From NCBI GenBank assembly GCA_017480485.1, contig JAFVAN010000041.1, forward strand, positions 8,919-72,918: a DNA stretch of 64,000 nucleotides, in the 5' to 3' direction. Origin of the DNA: Ruminococcus sp. (GTDB taxonomy: Bacteria; Bacillota_A; Clostridia; Oscillospirales; Ruminococcaceae). Both the position numbers and the translations under genes were made by a program. The notes beneath the pieces are model-generated. The model was not told the origin of the DNA. It saw only the letters and a program-made list of their open reading frames with translations, and did no database searches. Positions 15,283-24,030 of the stretch are shown here, piece after piece. The number at the start of each line of letters is the position of its first letter. Within the stretch, counting starts at the first letter, position 1.

Positions 15283-17355
15283 TCAGAGATTCGAGAACTT
15301 TACCTCGCCGTTGACCTCGATGCGGCAGCGGCCGCTGGTGATCTCCAGCTTGTCCGCGCTCAGGTATCTGTCCCCGGCGATGGGAGAGGTGAGGCGGATG
15401 TCGGTGTCGGCGTTTTTGAGCACCGCACGGGTGTCTCCCGTGAGGCCGCCAAGGGCCAGGGCCTTTTCGCCGTTGGAGTTTATGCGCAGGCCAGCGCTGT
15501 TCACAAGGATGTTGGTCCTGCCGTCCAGAGCCGCAATGGAGGAGCTGCGGATGCCGCCAACGTTGAAGATGGTGCTGGCGTCGTGGATGTTTATATCCGT
15601 CTCGGGCCCCGCGATGGTGCCCATGCCCACAAGCTCGCTGCCGCCCATGTAGATCTTGGCGGAGGCGTAGCAGAACTCCACATTTGCCCGACAGCTGACG
15701 GAGCCGATGGCCACGCCCTTTGCAAGAGAGAGGTCGGTGTTTATGTCGCAGGACCTTATGTCCAGCTCCGAATTGGCATAGAGGGTGCCGATGCCAAGGC
15801 CGATATCGCCGCTGAGATTAAGGATATACTGGCCTGCCGAGATCTCCACCTTTCCGCCGTCCCAGGAGCCGATGCCGACGCCCGTCTGGCCGTGGGCGTT
15901 CACGGTGATGCAGCCCGACTGGTGGAAGATCAGGTCTCCGCAGTGCTTGCCGACGCCGTTGCCGATGCCGTAATACTGGGGCGAGTCAATGTCTATAGCA
16001 AGATTTCCCTTGCCCTCGAGGGTGAGGGAGGCGCTTTCGTCCACGCGGATGCCGCCGCCCTTTAGCCGGCTGTCGCCCACAAGCTCCAGCTCCAGCTCGC
16101 TGTCCTCGGTGATGTCGATGCTGGGGCGGTTCTTAACGTTTGAAAGATGGGCGTTTTCAAGGATGACCTTGCCCTTGAAGCCCTTCACCGTCTCGATGTG
16201 TACCTCGCTGTCAAAGCCGGGGGTGCCCACAACGGTGACGTCGCCGCTGCCCTTCTTGCCGATGACGAGGCAGTTCATGTCCTCCTTGGCAAGGCGCTCC
16301 AGCTGGACGCGCTCGGTGCTGTCGGCGTAGTAGATCTGCTGGCCCTTGCCATCCTCCCGCTCCTGACGGGCGCGGCGGATCTCCTGCCTTATCTCGTCGG
16401 GGATGGCGTCGATGATCTCGGCGGCGGGGCGGGCGGTGTAAAAGCCCTGTATAAGATCAGCCCCCAGCAGGATGACTTCCCTAAGCTCCTCGGCGGTCTC
16501 GATGCCCTCTGCAAGGGCCATGATGCTGTTGTCGTGGCAGAACTCGATTATCTCCCTGACAAAATGGCGCTTCTTGGGGCTCTGCTGAATGTCACTGAGC
16601 AGCGAGCGGTCGATCTTTACATAGTTCGGCATATAGCGCAGCAGGTTCTTGACGTTTGAATAGCCTGTGCCGTAGTCGTCGATGGCAAGGGGAACGCCCA
16701 TGTTCATGTAGCGCTCCTTAAGGGCGTTCAGCTCCTCCTCATCGGGCTCGGCCTGCTCGGTGAGCTCCACCACGGCGGTGTCGCTGTGCTTCATCAGCAG
16801 CTCGCCCACCAGCCTAAAGGCCTCGGTGTCAAGCTTGGTCTTGGGGATGCTGTTTATGAACACCCGCCTGCCCGAAAACCTTTGCTTCTCGCTGTCGATG
16901 ATACCAAGTATATTCAGGAAGGTGGCCCGCTCGATGTCGTTGAGGCGGCCCGTGAGCTCGGCGTATTTAAGGATATGGAAGGGCTTGGGGCAGAGCTCGC
17001 TGCGGGGGCGCATAAGGGCCTCGTAGGAATAGATACCGCCGTCGGCGCAGTTCACGATGGGCTGGAAGTGATAGTCAAAGCGGTTCTCGTTTATCACTCT
17101 CTCGGCCTCTGCCAGCTCCACGCGCTCCTCGTCGGTGAGGGCTGCCAGCCTGCGGCTGCGGGATTCGTCGGCGCCGCCCAGCTTCAGGCAGATTATCTCC
17201 TTGCCAAGGGCCGCACCGTCCTCCACCAGCGCCAGCAGCTGCTCGTCGCCCTCCAGTGCGCTGCGGCACTCCTCGGTAAGCTGTGCAAGCTCGTTATCCG
17301 TGGCGGCGTGCAGCACCTCGCCGAGGTACTTATGTACAAGCTCTATCTTGTTCAT
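15283..17355 (-). CDS. EAL-domain c-di-GMP phosphodiesterase fused to a beta-helix domain
   Basis: 690 residues, no signal peptide or membrane segment. Residues 1-90 are a helical N-terminus; the EAL domain spans about 92-320. All catalytic motifs are present: E112-A-L, N168 (FINSIP), E197 (VELTEQ), D226-D227 (IDDYGTGYSN), K247 (VKIDRS), E283 (LAEGIE) and Q303 (IQGF). Residues about 360-690 are repeated short strands rich in Gly/Asp/Asn (GIGNGVGKHCGDLIFHQSG, VGIGSWDGGKVEISAG, LGIGTLYANSELDIRSC), a right-handed beta-helix like those of carbohydrate-binding-type DUFs. It should hydrolyse c-di-GMP in the cytosol; the beta-helix may sense or bind a ligand. It follows the GH26 gene by 37 bp on the same strand. 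Confidence 0.9.
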   Translation of the reverse strand: MNKIELVHKYLGEVLHAATDNELAQLTEECRSALEGDEQLLALVEDGAALGKEIICLKLGGADESRSRRLAALTDEERVELAEAERVINENRFDYHFQPIVNCADGGIYSYEALMRPRSELCPKPFHILKYAELTGRLNDIERATFLNILGIIDSEKQRFSGRRVFINSIPKTKLDTEAFRLVGELLMKHSDTAVVELTEQAEPDEEELNALKERYMNMGVPLAIDDYGTGYSNVKNLLRYMPNYVKIDRSLLSDIQQSPKKRHFVREIIEFCHDNSIMALAEGIETAEELREVILLGADLIQGFYTARPAAEIIDAIPDEIRQEIRRARQEREDGKGQQIYYADSTERVQLERLAKEDMNCLVIGKKGSGDVTVVGTPGFDSEVHIETVKGFKGKVILENAHLSNVKNRPSIDITEDSELELELVGDSRLKGGGIRVDESASLTLEGKGNLAIDIDSPQYYGIGNGVGKHCGDLIFHQSGCITVNAHGQTGVGIGSWDGGKVEISAGQYILNLSGDIGLGIGTLYANSELDIRSCDINTDLSLAKGVAIGSVSCRANVEFCYASAKIYMGGSELVGMGTIAGPETDINIHDASTIFNVGGIRSSSIAALDGRTNILVNSAGLRINSNGEKALALGGLTGDTRAVLKNADTDIRLTSPIAGDRYLSADKLEITSGRCRIEVNGEVKFSNL

Positions 17356-17392
17356 GTCATCACTTCCGATATCTCAGGTTTTCTCAGGTTTA

Positions 17393-18361
17393 TCAGTATA
17401 GCTCGGGAAGCTCCTCCTTCGTCACGGAGCAGGGGCTGTCGTAGAGCCTTTTCATGTATTCAAAAGAAGTATGATCCTCCGTCAGGCAGAAGCCCTTTGA
17501 CCAGGTCATGTAGCTTACCCAGCCGACCCCCCTGCGGACTATCTCGTCCACGTCCGGCAGGGTGCCTGTCTCGCCGATGAGGGTGAGCTTCGGGGCAGGA
17601 GTGAGCCTGCACAGCTCTCTGTACATATCCTCGCAGGCGGTGTGGCTGTGGGCCTCGGGGTACATATCCCGGGAGATCACGTCCACAACGTCGTCCCCGG
17701 GGTAGGTGGCGGGGGCGGGAGAGTTCCAGACCCAGATAAGGTTATGGAGCCCGTGGGCCCCCGTGAACCGCTCAAACATCAGCCGCCAGAGCTTTTTGAG
17801 CACCTCGGGACCCTTGGCGCTCCACCAGAACCAGTCGCCCTCGCCCTCGTGGAAGGGCCTCCAGAGGATAGGCACTCCCCTGTCACAGAAGGGCCTGAGC
17901 AGCCCCGCCATGTAGTCAAGGTCCGAAAGCAGCGCCCTGTTCTCGGGGGTGCCGTCTATTACGGCCTTGGCTGCATCAAAGTCGGTGTTGCGGGTAAAGA
18001 AGGACTTTGAGCGCCCACCCAGAGGCGAGAACCAGTGCCAGGTGAAGGTGATGAGCCCTCGGCGCTCGGCCCACTCCCAGGCCCGTTTAAGGGTGCCGTA
18101 GTTAGCCTGAACCTCGTCCATGCACTCCTCGTCGGTGTCAAGGTAATTGATGTTGGGGGAATAGGACAGCAGCTCGAAGCCCAGCAGCGCGGGCTCCTTG
18201 CCCGTCACGCTCTTTATGTGCCAAAGCTCCTCCTGAGCCATGGTCTGGGTGTGCTGGCCCGTCAGCACCTTGCTGTACGAAATTTTGGACAGATATTCCA
18301 TTACCCTTTTAACGCAGGGCAGGGCGTTTTGGTCTGCGGGAGTAAAAAGCTTATCGCTCAT
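17393..18361 (-). CDS. Glycoside hydrolase family 26 (beta-mannanase-like), cytoplasmic
   Basis: 322 residues from ATG 18361, preceded by AGAGGTG; further upstream in-frame codons fall inside a repeat and are unlikely. The TIM-barrel shows the GH26 signatures: WRPFHE with acid/base Glu172, GDWFWW, LIWVWNSP, and LIGETG with nucleophile Glu264. GH26 enzymes hydrolyse beta-1,4-mannan or mixed-linkage beta-glucans. There is no signal peptide, binding module or dockerin, so it should act on imported oligosaccharides in the cytoplasm. The EAL/beta-helix gene follows 37 bp downstream, suggesting an operon. Confidence 0.9.
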   Translation of the reverse strand: MSDKLFTPADQNALPCVKRVMEYLSKISYSKVLTGQHTQTMAQEELWHIKSVTGKEPALLGFELLSYSPNINYLDTDEECMDEVQANYGTLKRAWEWAERRGLITFTWHWFSPLGGRSKSFFTRNTDFDAAKAVIDGTPENRALLSDLDYMAGLLRPFCDRGVPILWRPFHEGEGDWFWWSAKGPEVLKKLWRLMFERFTGAHGLHNLIWVWNSPAPATYPGDDVVDVISRDMYPEAHSHTACEDMYRELCRLTPAPKLTLIGETGTLPDVDEIVRRGVGWVSYMTWSKGFCLTEDHTSFEYMKRLYDSPCSVTKEELPELY

Positions 18362-18434
18362 AACAACACCTCTCGTAAAGCGCTTAGTATAAAAATGATC
18401 GTAGGCACCCAATAAGCCTATGTCCGAGCCACGG

Positions 18435-18518
18435 TATCGCGAGGGAGCCCTTGCGACCTCCACCGTTGTGAACGAGCTTGCGAGTGCTCACGCGACTTGC
18501 CCCGTCGGGGCACCGACC
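18435..18518 (-). repeat. Dispersed copy of the 80-bp repeat
   Basis: The minus strand reads GGTCGGTGCCCCGACGGGGC then GTCGCGTGAGCACTCGCAAG and AGGGCTCCCTCGCG, the same blocks in the same order as the tandem array at 21195-21508, with a few substitutions. Confidence 0.75.
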
Positions 18519-18532
18519 CGCGCCCGGGACGT

Positions 18533-18561
18533 TTGACGAAAATATAAAAATGTGGTATAAT
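18533..18561 (+). promoter_or_regulatory. Promoter of the HAD phosphatase gene
   Basis: TTGACG (18533-18538), 17-bp spacer, TATAAT (18556-18561) preceded by TGTGG. The start codon is 38 bp downstream of the -10. Confidence 0.8.
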
Positions 18562-18598
18562 CATATCACAGTAACAAAACTCACAAAGGAGGCTCACG

Positions 18599-19480
18599 AT
18601 GACCGAAAGACGAACCAAGTCAGGCCGCCCCGTGGTGGCGATCTGCTACGACTTTGACAAGACCCTCTCCCCTGACGATATGCAGGCTCAGGGCTACATA
18701 CAGGCCGTCTACGACGGGGACATACCGTCCTTCTGGCGGGAGGCCAATGCCCTTGCGGAGCAGCACGAGATGGACTCGAACCTTGCCTATATGTACAAGA
18801 TGGTCCGCAGCGCCCGAGGAAGGATAGTGCTCACAAGGCAGAGCCTTGAGGACTACGGCTCCCGTGTAAAACTCTTCAAGGGGGTGGAGGAATGGTTCGG
18901 GCGCATTCGATCCTACGGCGAGAGCCGCGGCGTTACCGTTGAGCATTACATAATCTCCTCGGGCCTGAAGGAAATGATCGAGGGCACGGCGCCCGCAAGG
19001 GCAGGGGCCTTTGAGAAGATCTACGCCAGCTCCTTCATGTTCGACGAGGACGGCGTGCCAATATGGCCCGCCCAGGCCGTTAACTACACCAACAAGACCC
19101 AGTTCCTCTTCCGCATAAGCAAGGGGGTGCTGGACGTCAACGACCCCGCCGTCAACGATTACTTCCCGCCCGACAGGATAAGGGTGCCTTTCCGGAACAT
19201 GGTCTACATCGGGGACAGCGACACGGACGTGCCCTGCATGAAGCTTGTGAACTCCTACGGCGGCTTTTCCATCGGGGTCTACAACAGCGAGACCCGCGAC
19301 CGCTCGAAGGTGAGCAGGATGCTCAGAGACGGCAGGATACGCTTCTTCGCCCCCGCCGACTTCACAGAGAGCTCCCGCCTCGATCAGCTGGTGAAGGCCA
19401 TCATCGACCGCACCGTGAAAAACGAGGTCCTGGAGGAGCAGCACTACCGCTGCACCGCCGAGGCCGAGGAGCTTATTTGA
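18599..19480 (+). CDS. HAD-superfamily phosphatase
   Basis: 293 residues. Motif I is YDFDKTLSPDD, with nucleophile Asp18 and acid/base Asp20. Motif II is the serine in YIISSGLKEMIEGT, and motif IV is YIGDSDTDVPCMK. The wide insert between motifs I and II is the cap region. The substrate cannot be told from sequence; HADs of this shape are phosphatases of small phosphorylated metabolites. ATG 18599 follows AAAGGAGG. The gene stands alone, convergent with the GH13 gene, under a consensus promoter. Confidence 0.88.
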   Translation: MTERRTKSGRPVVAICYDFDKTLSPDDMQAQGYIQAVYDGDIPSFWREANALAEQHEMDSNLAYMYKMVRSARGRIVLTRQSLEDYGSRVKLFKGVEEWFGRIRSYGESRGVTVEHYIISSGLKEMIEGTAPARAGAFEKIYASSFMFDEDGVPIWPAQAVNYTNKTQFLFRISKGVLDVNDPAVNDYFPPDRIRVPFRNMVYIGDSDTDVPCMKLVNSYGGFSIGVYNSETRDRSKVSRMLRDGRIRFFAPADFTESSRLDQLVKAIIDRTVKNEVLEEQHYRCTAEAEELI

Positions 19481-19488
19481 ATATCCGC

Positions 19489-19516
19489 AGCGCCTCTGCA
19501 AGGGGGCGCTTTATTA
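19489..19516. terminator. Terminator between HAD and GH13 genes
   Basis: Stem GCGCCTC/GGGGGCGC followed by TTTATTATT on the plus strand, located between convergent stops. Confidence 0.5.
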
Positions 19517-21058
19517 TTCTATCTCGATAAAGACTGCCGAACGCCCGCCCACTATGCAGCGGCCGTCCCGAAGCCTCGGGTCCTCTCCATAACAGTATAC
19601 CACACTTATGCACCGTTCGTCAACAGGTATTTCAAAGGGCGCGTCTGTGGGGTTTATGACCACCAGTATCCGCTGGCCCTCAGCGCTGCGGATATAGGCC
19701 AGAGGCCGACCCTTGGCGCCGTCGCAGAGGAACTCTATCTCTCCCAGACTTTGCAGGGCCTTGTGGGCCTGCCTGATGGAGATGAGCCTTTTTATCTCGC
19801 TGCGGAGGGAGGCGGGGTCCTTCATCTGGGCCTCGGCGGTGGGGCGCTCCGAAGAGGGATCAAGGGGTATGTAGAGCCTGTCCGCAGGGGCCTCGGAAAA
19901 GCCCGCATTACGGCTGCTGTCCCACTGCATCGGCGAGCGGGAGCCCGTCCTGCCGTAGCCGCCCTCAACGGACCGCAGGCCCTCAACGTAGTTCATGCCT
20001 ATCTCGTCCCCGTAGTAGATATAGGGCGCCCCGGGCATGGAGAGCAGGAAGGCAAAGGCCAAGGGCCTGTACTCTGCCCTTATGTGCCGCGCAAGCCTGT
20101 CCATGTCGTGATTGCCCGAGGGGATGCAGATGAGCCCGCGGCGCTCCGAGCGCTCGTAGCTGTCCAGATATTTGGACACGAACCGTGATGCGTCTCCCCT
20201 GCCCGCAAAAAACGGATGCTCGCAGCGGAAGAGATCGTTATAATGTGACGGCCCAAAGTGCAGGAGGAAATCCATGTGGAAGCCACCCGCAAGGCTGTGG
20301 TCGGGCTCGCCCCACTCGGAGACCATGGCGGCCTCGGGGTACTCGGCGTCAAGGAAGGCACGGATGTCCTGCCAGAGGGCAATGTTACCCTTGCAGTCCT
20401 CGTCGTTCTTCACCAGCGACCCCGCCATATCCACCCGAAAGCCGTCGCAGCCGCGGGAGAGCCAAAAGTGCATAACGTCCTTCAGGGCCTCTCTTGTTGC
20501 CAGAGGGCCTTCGCTGTCCATTGGCTGCTGCCAAGGGCGCTGGGGCCTGTAAAAGCCGTAATTCAGGGCTGGCTGGTGGGTGAAGAAGTTCACAATGCAG
20601 CTGCCGTCTCGGTCCGAGATGCCCCGCAGAGAGCCGTAGCCCGCAGGCTCCTCCCAGATGCTGTCCGTCCAGACATAGCGGTCGGTGTAGGGGTTCTTTT
20701 CGGCCTTGGCGCTTTCCTTGAACCACGGGTGCTCCCAAGAGGTGTGGCCAGGAACAAGGTCCAGCAGCACATGGAGACCCAGCCTGTGAGCCTCCTCAAA
20801 GAGCCTCACAAGGTCCTCGTTGGTGCCGTAGCGGGGCGCCACCCTGCAATAGTCAGAGACATCGTAGCCCGCGTCGCCGAAGGGGGACTCAAAGCAGGGG
20901 TTTATCCAGATGGCAGTGCAGCCGAGCTCCTTTATGTAGTCCAGCTTTTCCGTGATACCTTCAATGTTGCCGATGCCGTCGCCGTCCGTGTCCTTGAAGG
21001 ACTGGGGATAGACCTCGTAAAACATCGCGCTGTCCAGCCATTCGGGCCTTTTAGCCAT
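19514..21058 (-). CDS. GH13 alpha-glucosidase / alpha-amylase family enzyme
   Basis: 514 residues without signal peptide. The (beta/alpha)8 barrel starts with MFYEVYPQSFKDTDGDGIG, whose DxDxDG loop is the calcium site seen in oligo-1,6-glucosidase-type GH13. Conserved regions are DLVPGHTS, GFRVDMAG with nucleophile Asp210, MVSEWGEP with acid/base Glu248, and SGNHDMDR with Asp318. The C-terminal 90 residues are the usual beta-sandwich. It should release glucose from short alpha-glucosides inside the cell. Sub-specificity (alpha-1,4, alpha-1,6 or transfer) is not resolved. Together with glycogen phosphorylase at 25925 it points to intracellular alpha-glucan use. Confidence 0.92.
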   Translation of the reverse strand: MAKRPEWLDSAMFYEVYPQSFKDTDGDGIGNIEGITEKLDYIKELGCTAIWINPCFESPFGDAGYDVSDYCRVAPRYGTNEDLVRLFEEAHRLGLHVLLDLVPGHTSWEHPWFKESAKAEKNPYTDRYVWTDSIWEEPAGYGSLRGISDRDGSCIVNFFTHQPALNYGFYRPQRPWQQPMDSEGPLATREALKDVMHFWLSRGCDGFRVDMAGSLVKNDEDCKGNIALWQDIRAFLDAEYPEAAMVSEWGEPDHSLAGGFHMDFLLHFGPSHYNDLFRCEHPFFAGRGDASRFVSKYLDSYERSERRGLICIPSGNHDMDRLARHIRAEYRPLAFAFLLSMPGAPYIYYGDEIGMNYVEGLRSVEGGYGRTGSRSPMQWDSSRNAGFSEAPADRLYIPLDPSSERPTAEAQMKDPASLRSEIKRLISIRQAHKALQSLGEIEFLCDGAKGRPLAYIRSAEGQRILVVINPTDAPFEIPVDERCISVVYCYGEDPRLRDGRCIVGGRSAVFIEIE

Positions 21059-21113
21059 AGCAGCCGCCTCCGTTCCATGTGCATTTTAATTTTGGCAAGA
21101 CTTTACCAATTTT

Positions 21114-21142
21114 ATTATAGCACACCTCTGCCCCATTTGCAA
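21114..21142 (-). promoter_or_regulatory. Promoter of the GH13 gene
   Basis: On the minus strand TTGCAA (21137-21142), 17-bp spacer, TATAAT (21114-21119) preceded by TGC. Confidence 0.7.
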
Positions 21143-21148
21143 GAGGGG

Positions 21149-21194
21149 GTGCTAACGGCGCACGGCCGAAGTGTGCTAACGGCGCACGGCCGAA
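21149..21194 (+). repeat. Two-copy 24-bp tandem repeat
   Basis: GTGCTAACGGCGCACGGCCG occurs at 21149 and again at 21173 (period 24 bp), directly before the 80-bp array. Confidence 0.75.
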
Positions 21195-21508
21195 GTCGCG
21201 TGAGCACTCGCAAGCTCGTTTACAACGGTGTGGTGTGAGGGGGCTCCCTCGCGGTCGGTGCCCCGACGGGGCAGGTCGCGTGAGCACTCGCAAGCTCGTT
21301 TACAACTGTGTGATGTGAGGGGGCTCCTTGCGGTCGGTGCCCCGACGGGGCAGGTCGCGTGAGCACTCGCAAGCTCGTTTACAACTGTGTGATGTGTGGG
21401 GGCTCCCTCGCGGTCGGTGCCCCGACGGGGCAGGTCGCGTGAGCACTCGCAAGCTCGTTTACAACTGTGTGATGTGTGTGGGCTCCCTCGCGGTCGGTGC
21501 CCCGCAGG
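21195..21508 (+). repeat. 80-bp tandem repeat array, about 3.9 copies
   Basis: Units begin at 21195, 21275, 21354 and 21434 (periods 80, 79, 80 bp). Each contains GTCGCGTGAGCACTCGCAAG, CTCGTTTACAAC, a GGGGGCTCCCTCGCGG block and the CCCCGACGGGG palindrome. Units differ by a few substitutions and a one-base deletion. Relatives lie at 18435-18518 and 60571-60594. The whole 21143-21704 gap holds no gene. Confidence 0.9.
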
Positions 21509-21636
21509 TGCTAGCGCGGACGGCGCAATGCCGCCTTTGGGGAGGATGGTTCAGGAAATTGGCTTTGTGTGACGGCGGGACGGGGCTTTGTGGTAGGGGG
21601 CTTCATTCTTTTTTACACTAAAGCCGTACGGAACGC

Positions 21637-21680
21637 AAAAAGGATATCCTCCCCGCCGGCAGCAGAGGGATATCCTTTTG
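21637..21680. terminator. Bidirectional terminator after the sulfatase-fold gene
   Basis: AAAAGGATATCCTC / GAGGGATATCCTTTT stem. It serves the minus-strand gene ending at 21705 and belongs to the GGGATATCC-stem terminator family of this window. Confidence 0.7.
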
Positions 21681-21704
21681 AACAAAAGCGAAAAACCGGG
21701 CCTC

Positions 21705-23315
21705 TCAAAGGCCGCTTTCATCTAGCGGAAGCGTTCTGTCAACATCCTCAGTGGTATGCTCATCAAGGGCGGCAAAATAGCGATCTCTCTTTTGGCCCTC
21801 GGGGATCTCGAAGATGGACTTATCCTTCATCGACTCATCACCCAGAAGATAGCAGCAGGTAGGGAAAAAATCTGCATAAGAGACCTGGACCGATGAGGTC
21901 TTTATGCCCTTATCCATATCCCGGGCCCGCTTGATCATCAGCAGCGGATACTTGGCATCGTAATTCGGGCGGTGCCCGTGATCGGCAAGCAGGATTATAT
22001 CCGAATTATCGTAGACCCCGCCCTCCTTCAGAAGCTCGAAGAAAGCAGAAAGGATCTTATTTACGCCTATGGCGCTGTCGGTGGGAGAGACATCGCTGTC
22101 CCGCTCGATGTCCTTATTTGTATTTCTCGGAACATGGACGCCCTTCAAGTAGAAAAGCTTATAGCAGGGGTCTTCCGTGTACTGCACGTTTTGCGGCAGA
22201 GAGCGATAGAACACGAGGTTGTCGCTCTGATAGGAGCCCAAGGATGAAAGCTTGGCAACAAGGTCTCCCGAATACATCATGAAGGGTGCTTTGGCGATAT
22301 CAGGGACAACACGGAACAGCACCATGTCATATAGGGTCGAGCTTATCCTTGCATAATCGCCCAAGGACAGGGAGTGCTCCACAAAATTATCCGAGCTGGC
22401 CTGTGAGACCTCATAGGGGAAGAAGTTATTATCACAGTAAAACTCGACTCTGTAATCCTCCGGGATGTGCTTAAAAAGAATGTCGTTTTTCTTAAAATGC
22501 TCTGCCATCGGCTCGTCCTTGCCGATCAGTTCGTTTGTGAACAGGTACGCAATGCTCGGATCTGTGAACTGGTACATACCTATGGTGTTATCGTAATATG
22601 TAAAGCCGTCAAAGCCTGACACAGAATCAGGCTCCTGTGAAACTGCGTTGTCATAGATGAAAGAGTCGTACTGATCCACGATTATCACTATATGATTCTT
22701 TTCCTTTGAAAACGTGAACTCGTTTTCCGTCGCGCAGGATAGAACATAGCTTTTATTTGAGAAGACCAGGTCCAAGGAATTATTTGTTGCATTTACAACA
22801 TCACTGATTATCGCTGTCATCTCAATGATGATCACAGCGCCGGACAGAATAATAACAAACCATTTGTAGGCATCCTTCGCCTTTAAGTAAATTACAAAGG
22901 GCAGCGCGATGAGTGCGGCCCAGATAAGCAGGTCGATGATGACGCGGGCCACACTTGCAGAGTATTCGGTGCCGTCAAGCACATGAGCGCCGATGGTCAT
23001 AAAGTTGCCTTGGATATATGCGGCGGCATTTACGCCAACTATGACCGAGAGGCTAATGAAATGGGCCTTGCCTTTAGTCAGCCTGATCAATAAGAACGAA
23101 ACAAGAAACAAAGCAACTGCGACAGGCAGACATGAAAAAAGAATTACCCTGTAGGGAATTATTATGTCTGCCAAATTATTCAAATAAAAATCCAGGGGCG
23201 AAAATATCCCGATGTTGAATGAAAAAGACAATGCTGCGATCAGCGCAAGGGTCTTATCATCAGACCTTTGCAGCAATTTCTTATCATGATCGGGTCCAAT
23301 AGCGGCTGTGTTCAT
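21705..23315 (-). CDS. Membrane protein with sulfatase/phosphoglycerol-transferase-like domain
   Basis: 536 residues. Four or five membrane segments occupy residues about 25-190, then an extracytoplasmic alkaline-phosphatase-fold domain runs from NHIVIIVDQYDSF to the end. The metal motif LLADHGHRPNY (about residue 445) is the sulfatase/LTA-synthase DHGH signature. A candidate nucleophile threonine lies in YYDNTIGMYQFTDPS. Family members transfer phosphoglycerol or phosphoethanolamine to cell-surface glycans or remove sulfate. The gene is less GC-rich than its neighbours and stands alone, which may mean transfer. The exact reaction is unknown. Confidence 0.75.
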   Translation of the reverse strand: MNTAAIGPDHDKKLLQRSDDKTLALIAALSFSFNIGIFSPLDFYLNNLADIIIPYRVILFSCLPVAVALFLVSFLLIRLTKGKAHFISLSVIVGVNAAAYIQGNFMTIGAHVLDGTEYSASVARVIIDLLIWAALIALPFVIYLKAKDAYKWFVIILSGAVIIIEMTAIISDVVNATNNSLDLVFSNKSYVLSCATENEFTFSKEKNHIVIIVDQYDSFIYDNAVSQEPDSVSGFDGFTYYDNTIGMYQFTDPSIAYLFTNELIGKDEPMAEHFKKNDILFKHIPEDYRVEFYCDNNFFPYEVSQASSDNFVEHSLSLGDYARISSTLYDMVLFRVVPDIAKAPFMMYSGDLVAKLSSLGSYQSDNLVFYRSLPQNVQYTEDPCYKLFYLKGVHVPRNTNKDIERDSDVSPTDSAIGVNKILSAFFELLKEGGVYDNSDIILLADHGHRPNYDAKYPLLMIKRARDMDKGIKTSSVQVSYADFFPTCCYLLGDESMKDKSIFEIPEGQKRDRYFAALDEHTTEDVDRTLPLDESGL

Positions 23316-23391
23316 TTTTATACCTCTTTAGTTAACATATCAAGCGAGCCTGACGTTACTGCTTATAAGCAATACGGGATCATCCTTTAAA

Positions 23392-23420
23392 ATTATACTA
23401 TAGGCTTGCTCAAAAGTCAA
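23392..23420 (-). promoter_or_regulatory. Promoter of the sulfatase-fold gene
   Basis: Minus strand TTGACT (23415-23420), 17-bp spacer, TATAAT (23392-23397). Confidence 0.75.
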
Positions 23421-23428
23421 TATTAAAA

Positions 23429-23450
23429 CCCCCGCACAGATGCGCGGGGG
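23429..23450. other. Hairpin in the 23316-23646 gap
   Basis: CCCCCGC/GCGGGGG stem; no clear T-run. The rest of this gap shows no gene. Confidence 0.4.
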
Positions 23451-23646
23451 TCGCGTTGCTTTGATCTAAGGAAAAATGAACCGAGAGCATTACAGATTAG
23501 CGAAGGAAAGGAAGATTTTTATTCAGCAAAGGCCCCGAAAGCAAATTCGTAACAGCCCTTCACCAAGGTCAGCCCCGAGCCGGACAAAGTGAACGCCCCC
23601 ACCCATGTAATGGGCGAGGGCGTTGGGTCCAGGGGCTTGCCCCTGG

Positions 23647-23733
23647 TGGTGCAGGTGAAGGGACTTGAACCCACACGACCTTGCGATCACTAGCACCTGA
23701 AGCTAGCGCGTCTGCCTATTCCGCCACACCTGC
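23647..23733 (-). tRNA. tRNA-Leu (anticodon CAG), CCA encoded
   Basis: On the minus strand: acceptor GCAGGTG/CACCTGC, anticodon arm CTAGC-TTCAGGT-GCTAG giving CAG, a short variable arm stem (TGATCGCAAGGTCG region) typical of leucine tRNAs, and T-arm TGTGGGTTCAAGTCCC. CCA is encoded at 23647-23649. Confidence 0.93.
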
Positions 23734-23959
23734 AAATATAAGTCCGATAAATTTTACACGGCTCGGACGACCGAGGCGGGTGCTTGCACACTGATCCGCG
23801 TTTTCCGAAGCCTGAGCTCCGAACAAAAGATATTATATCACAAATCTTTATTTATGTCAAGTAGTTTTTTTATTTTTTTTGATAGCCGCCTTTTTTCTCT
23901 ACGATCGCCGGGCGCGGGAGTATCCGGACCAAGGCCGCCCCGAGGGGAAGGCTGGAGGA

Positions 23960-23988
23960 TTGACACCTTGGGGGAAATGTGGTATAAT
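23960..23988 (+). promoter_or_regulatory. Promoter of the SH3-like surface protein gene
   Basis: TTGACA (23960-23965), 17-bp spacer, TATAAT (23983-23988) with TGTGG before it. Confidence 0.8.
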
Positions 23989-24030
23989 AATGTCGGAAAG
24001 AAGCGATGTGAAGCGAAGGGAGGTATTGCA

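Noticed and set aside
21195..21508. CRISPR array
   Set aside because: The repeats are 80 bp with no unique spacers and no cas genes nearby; it is a simple tandem repeat.
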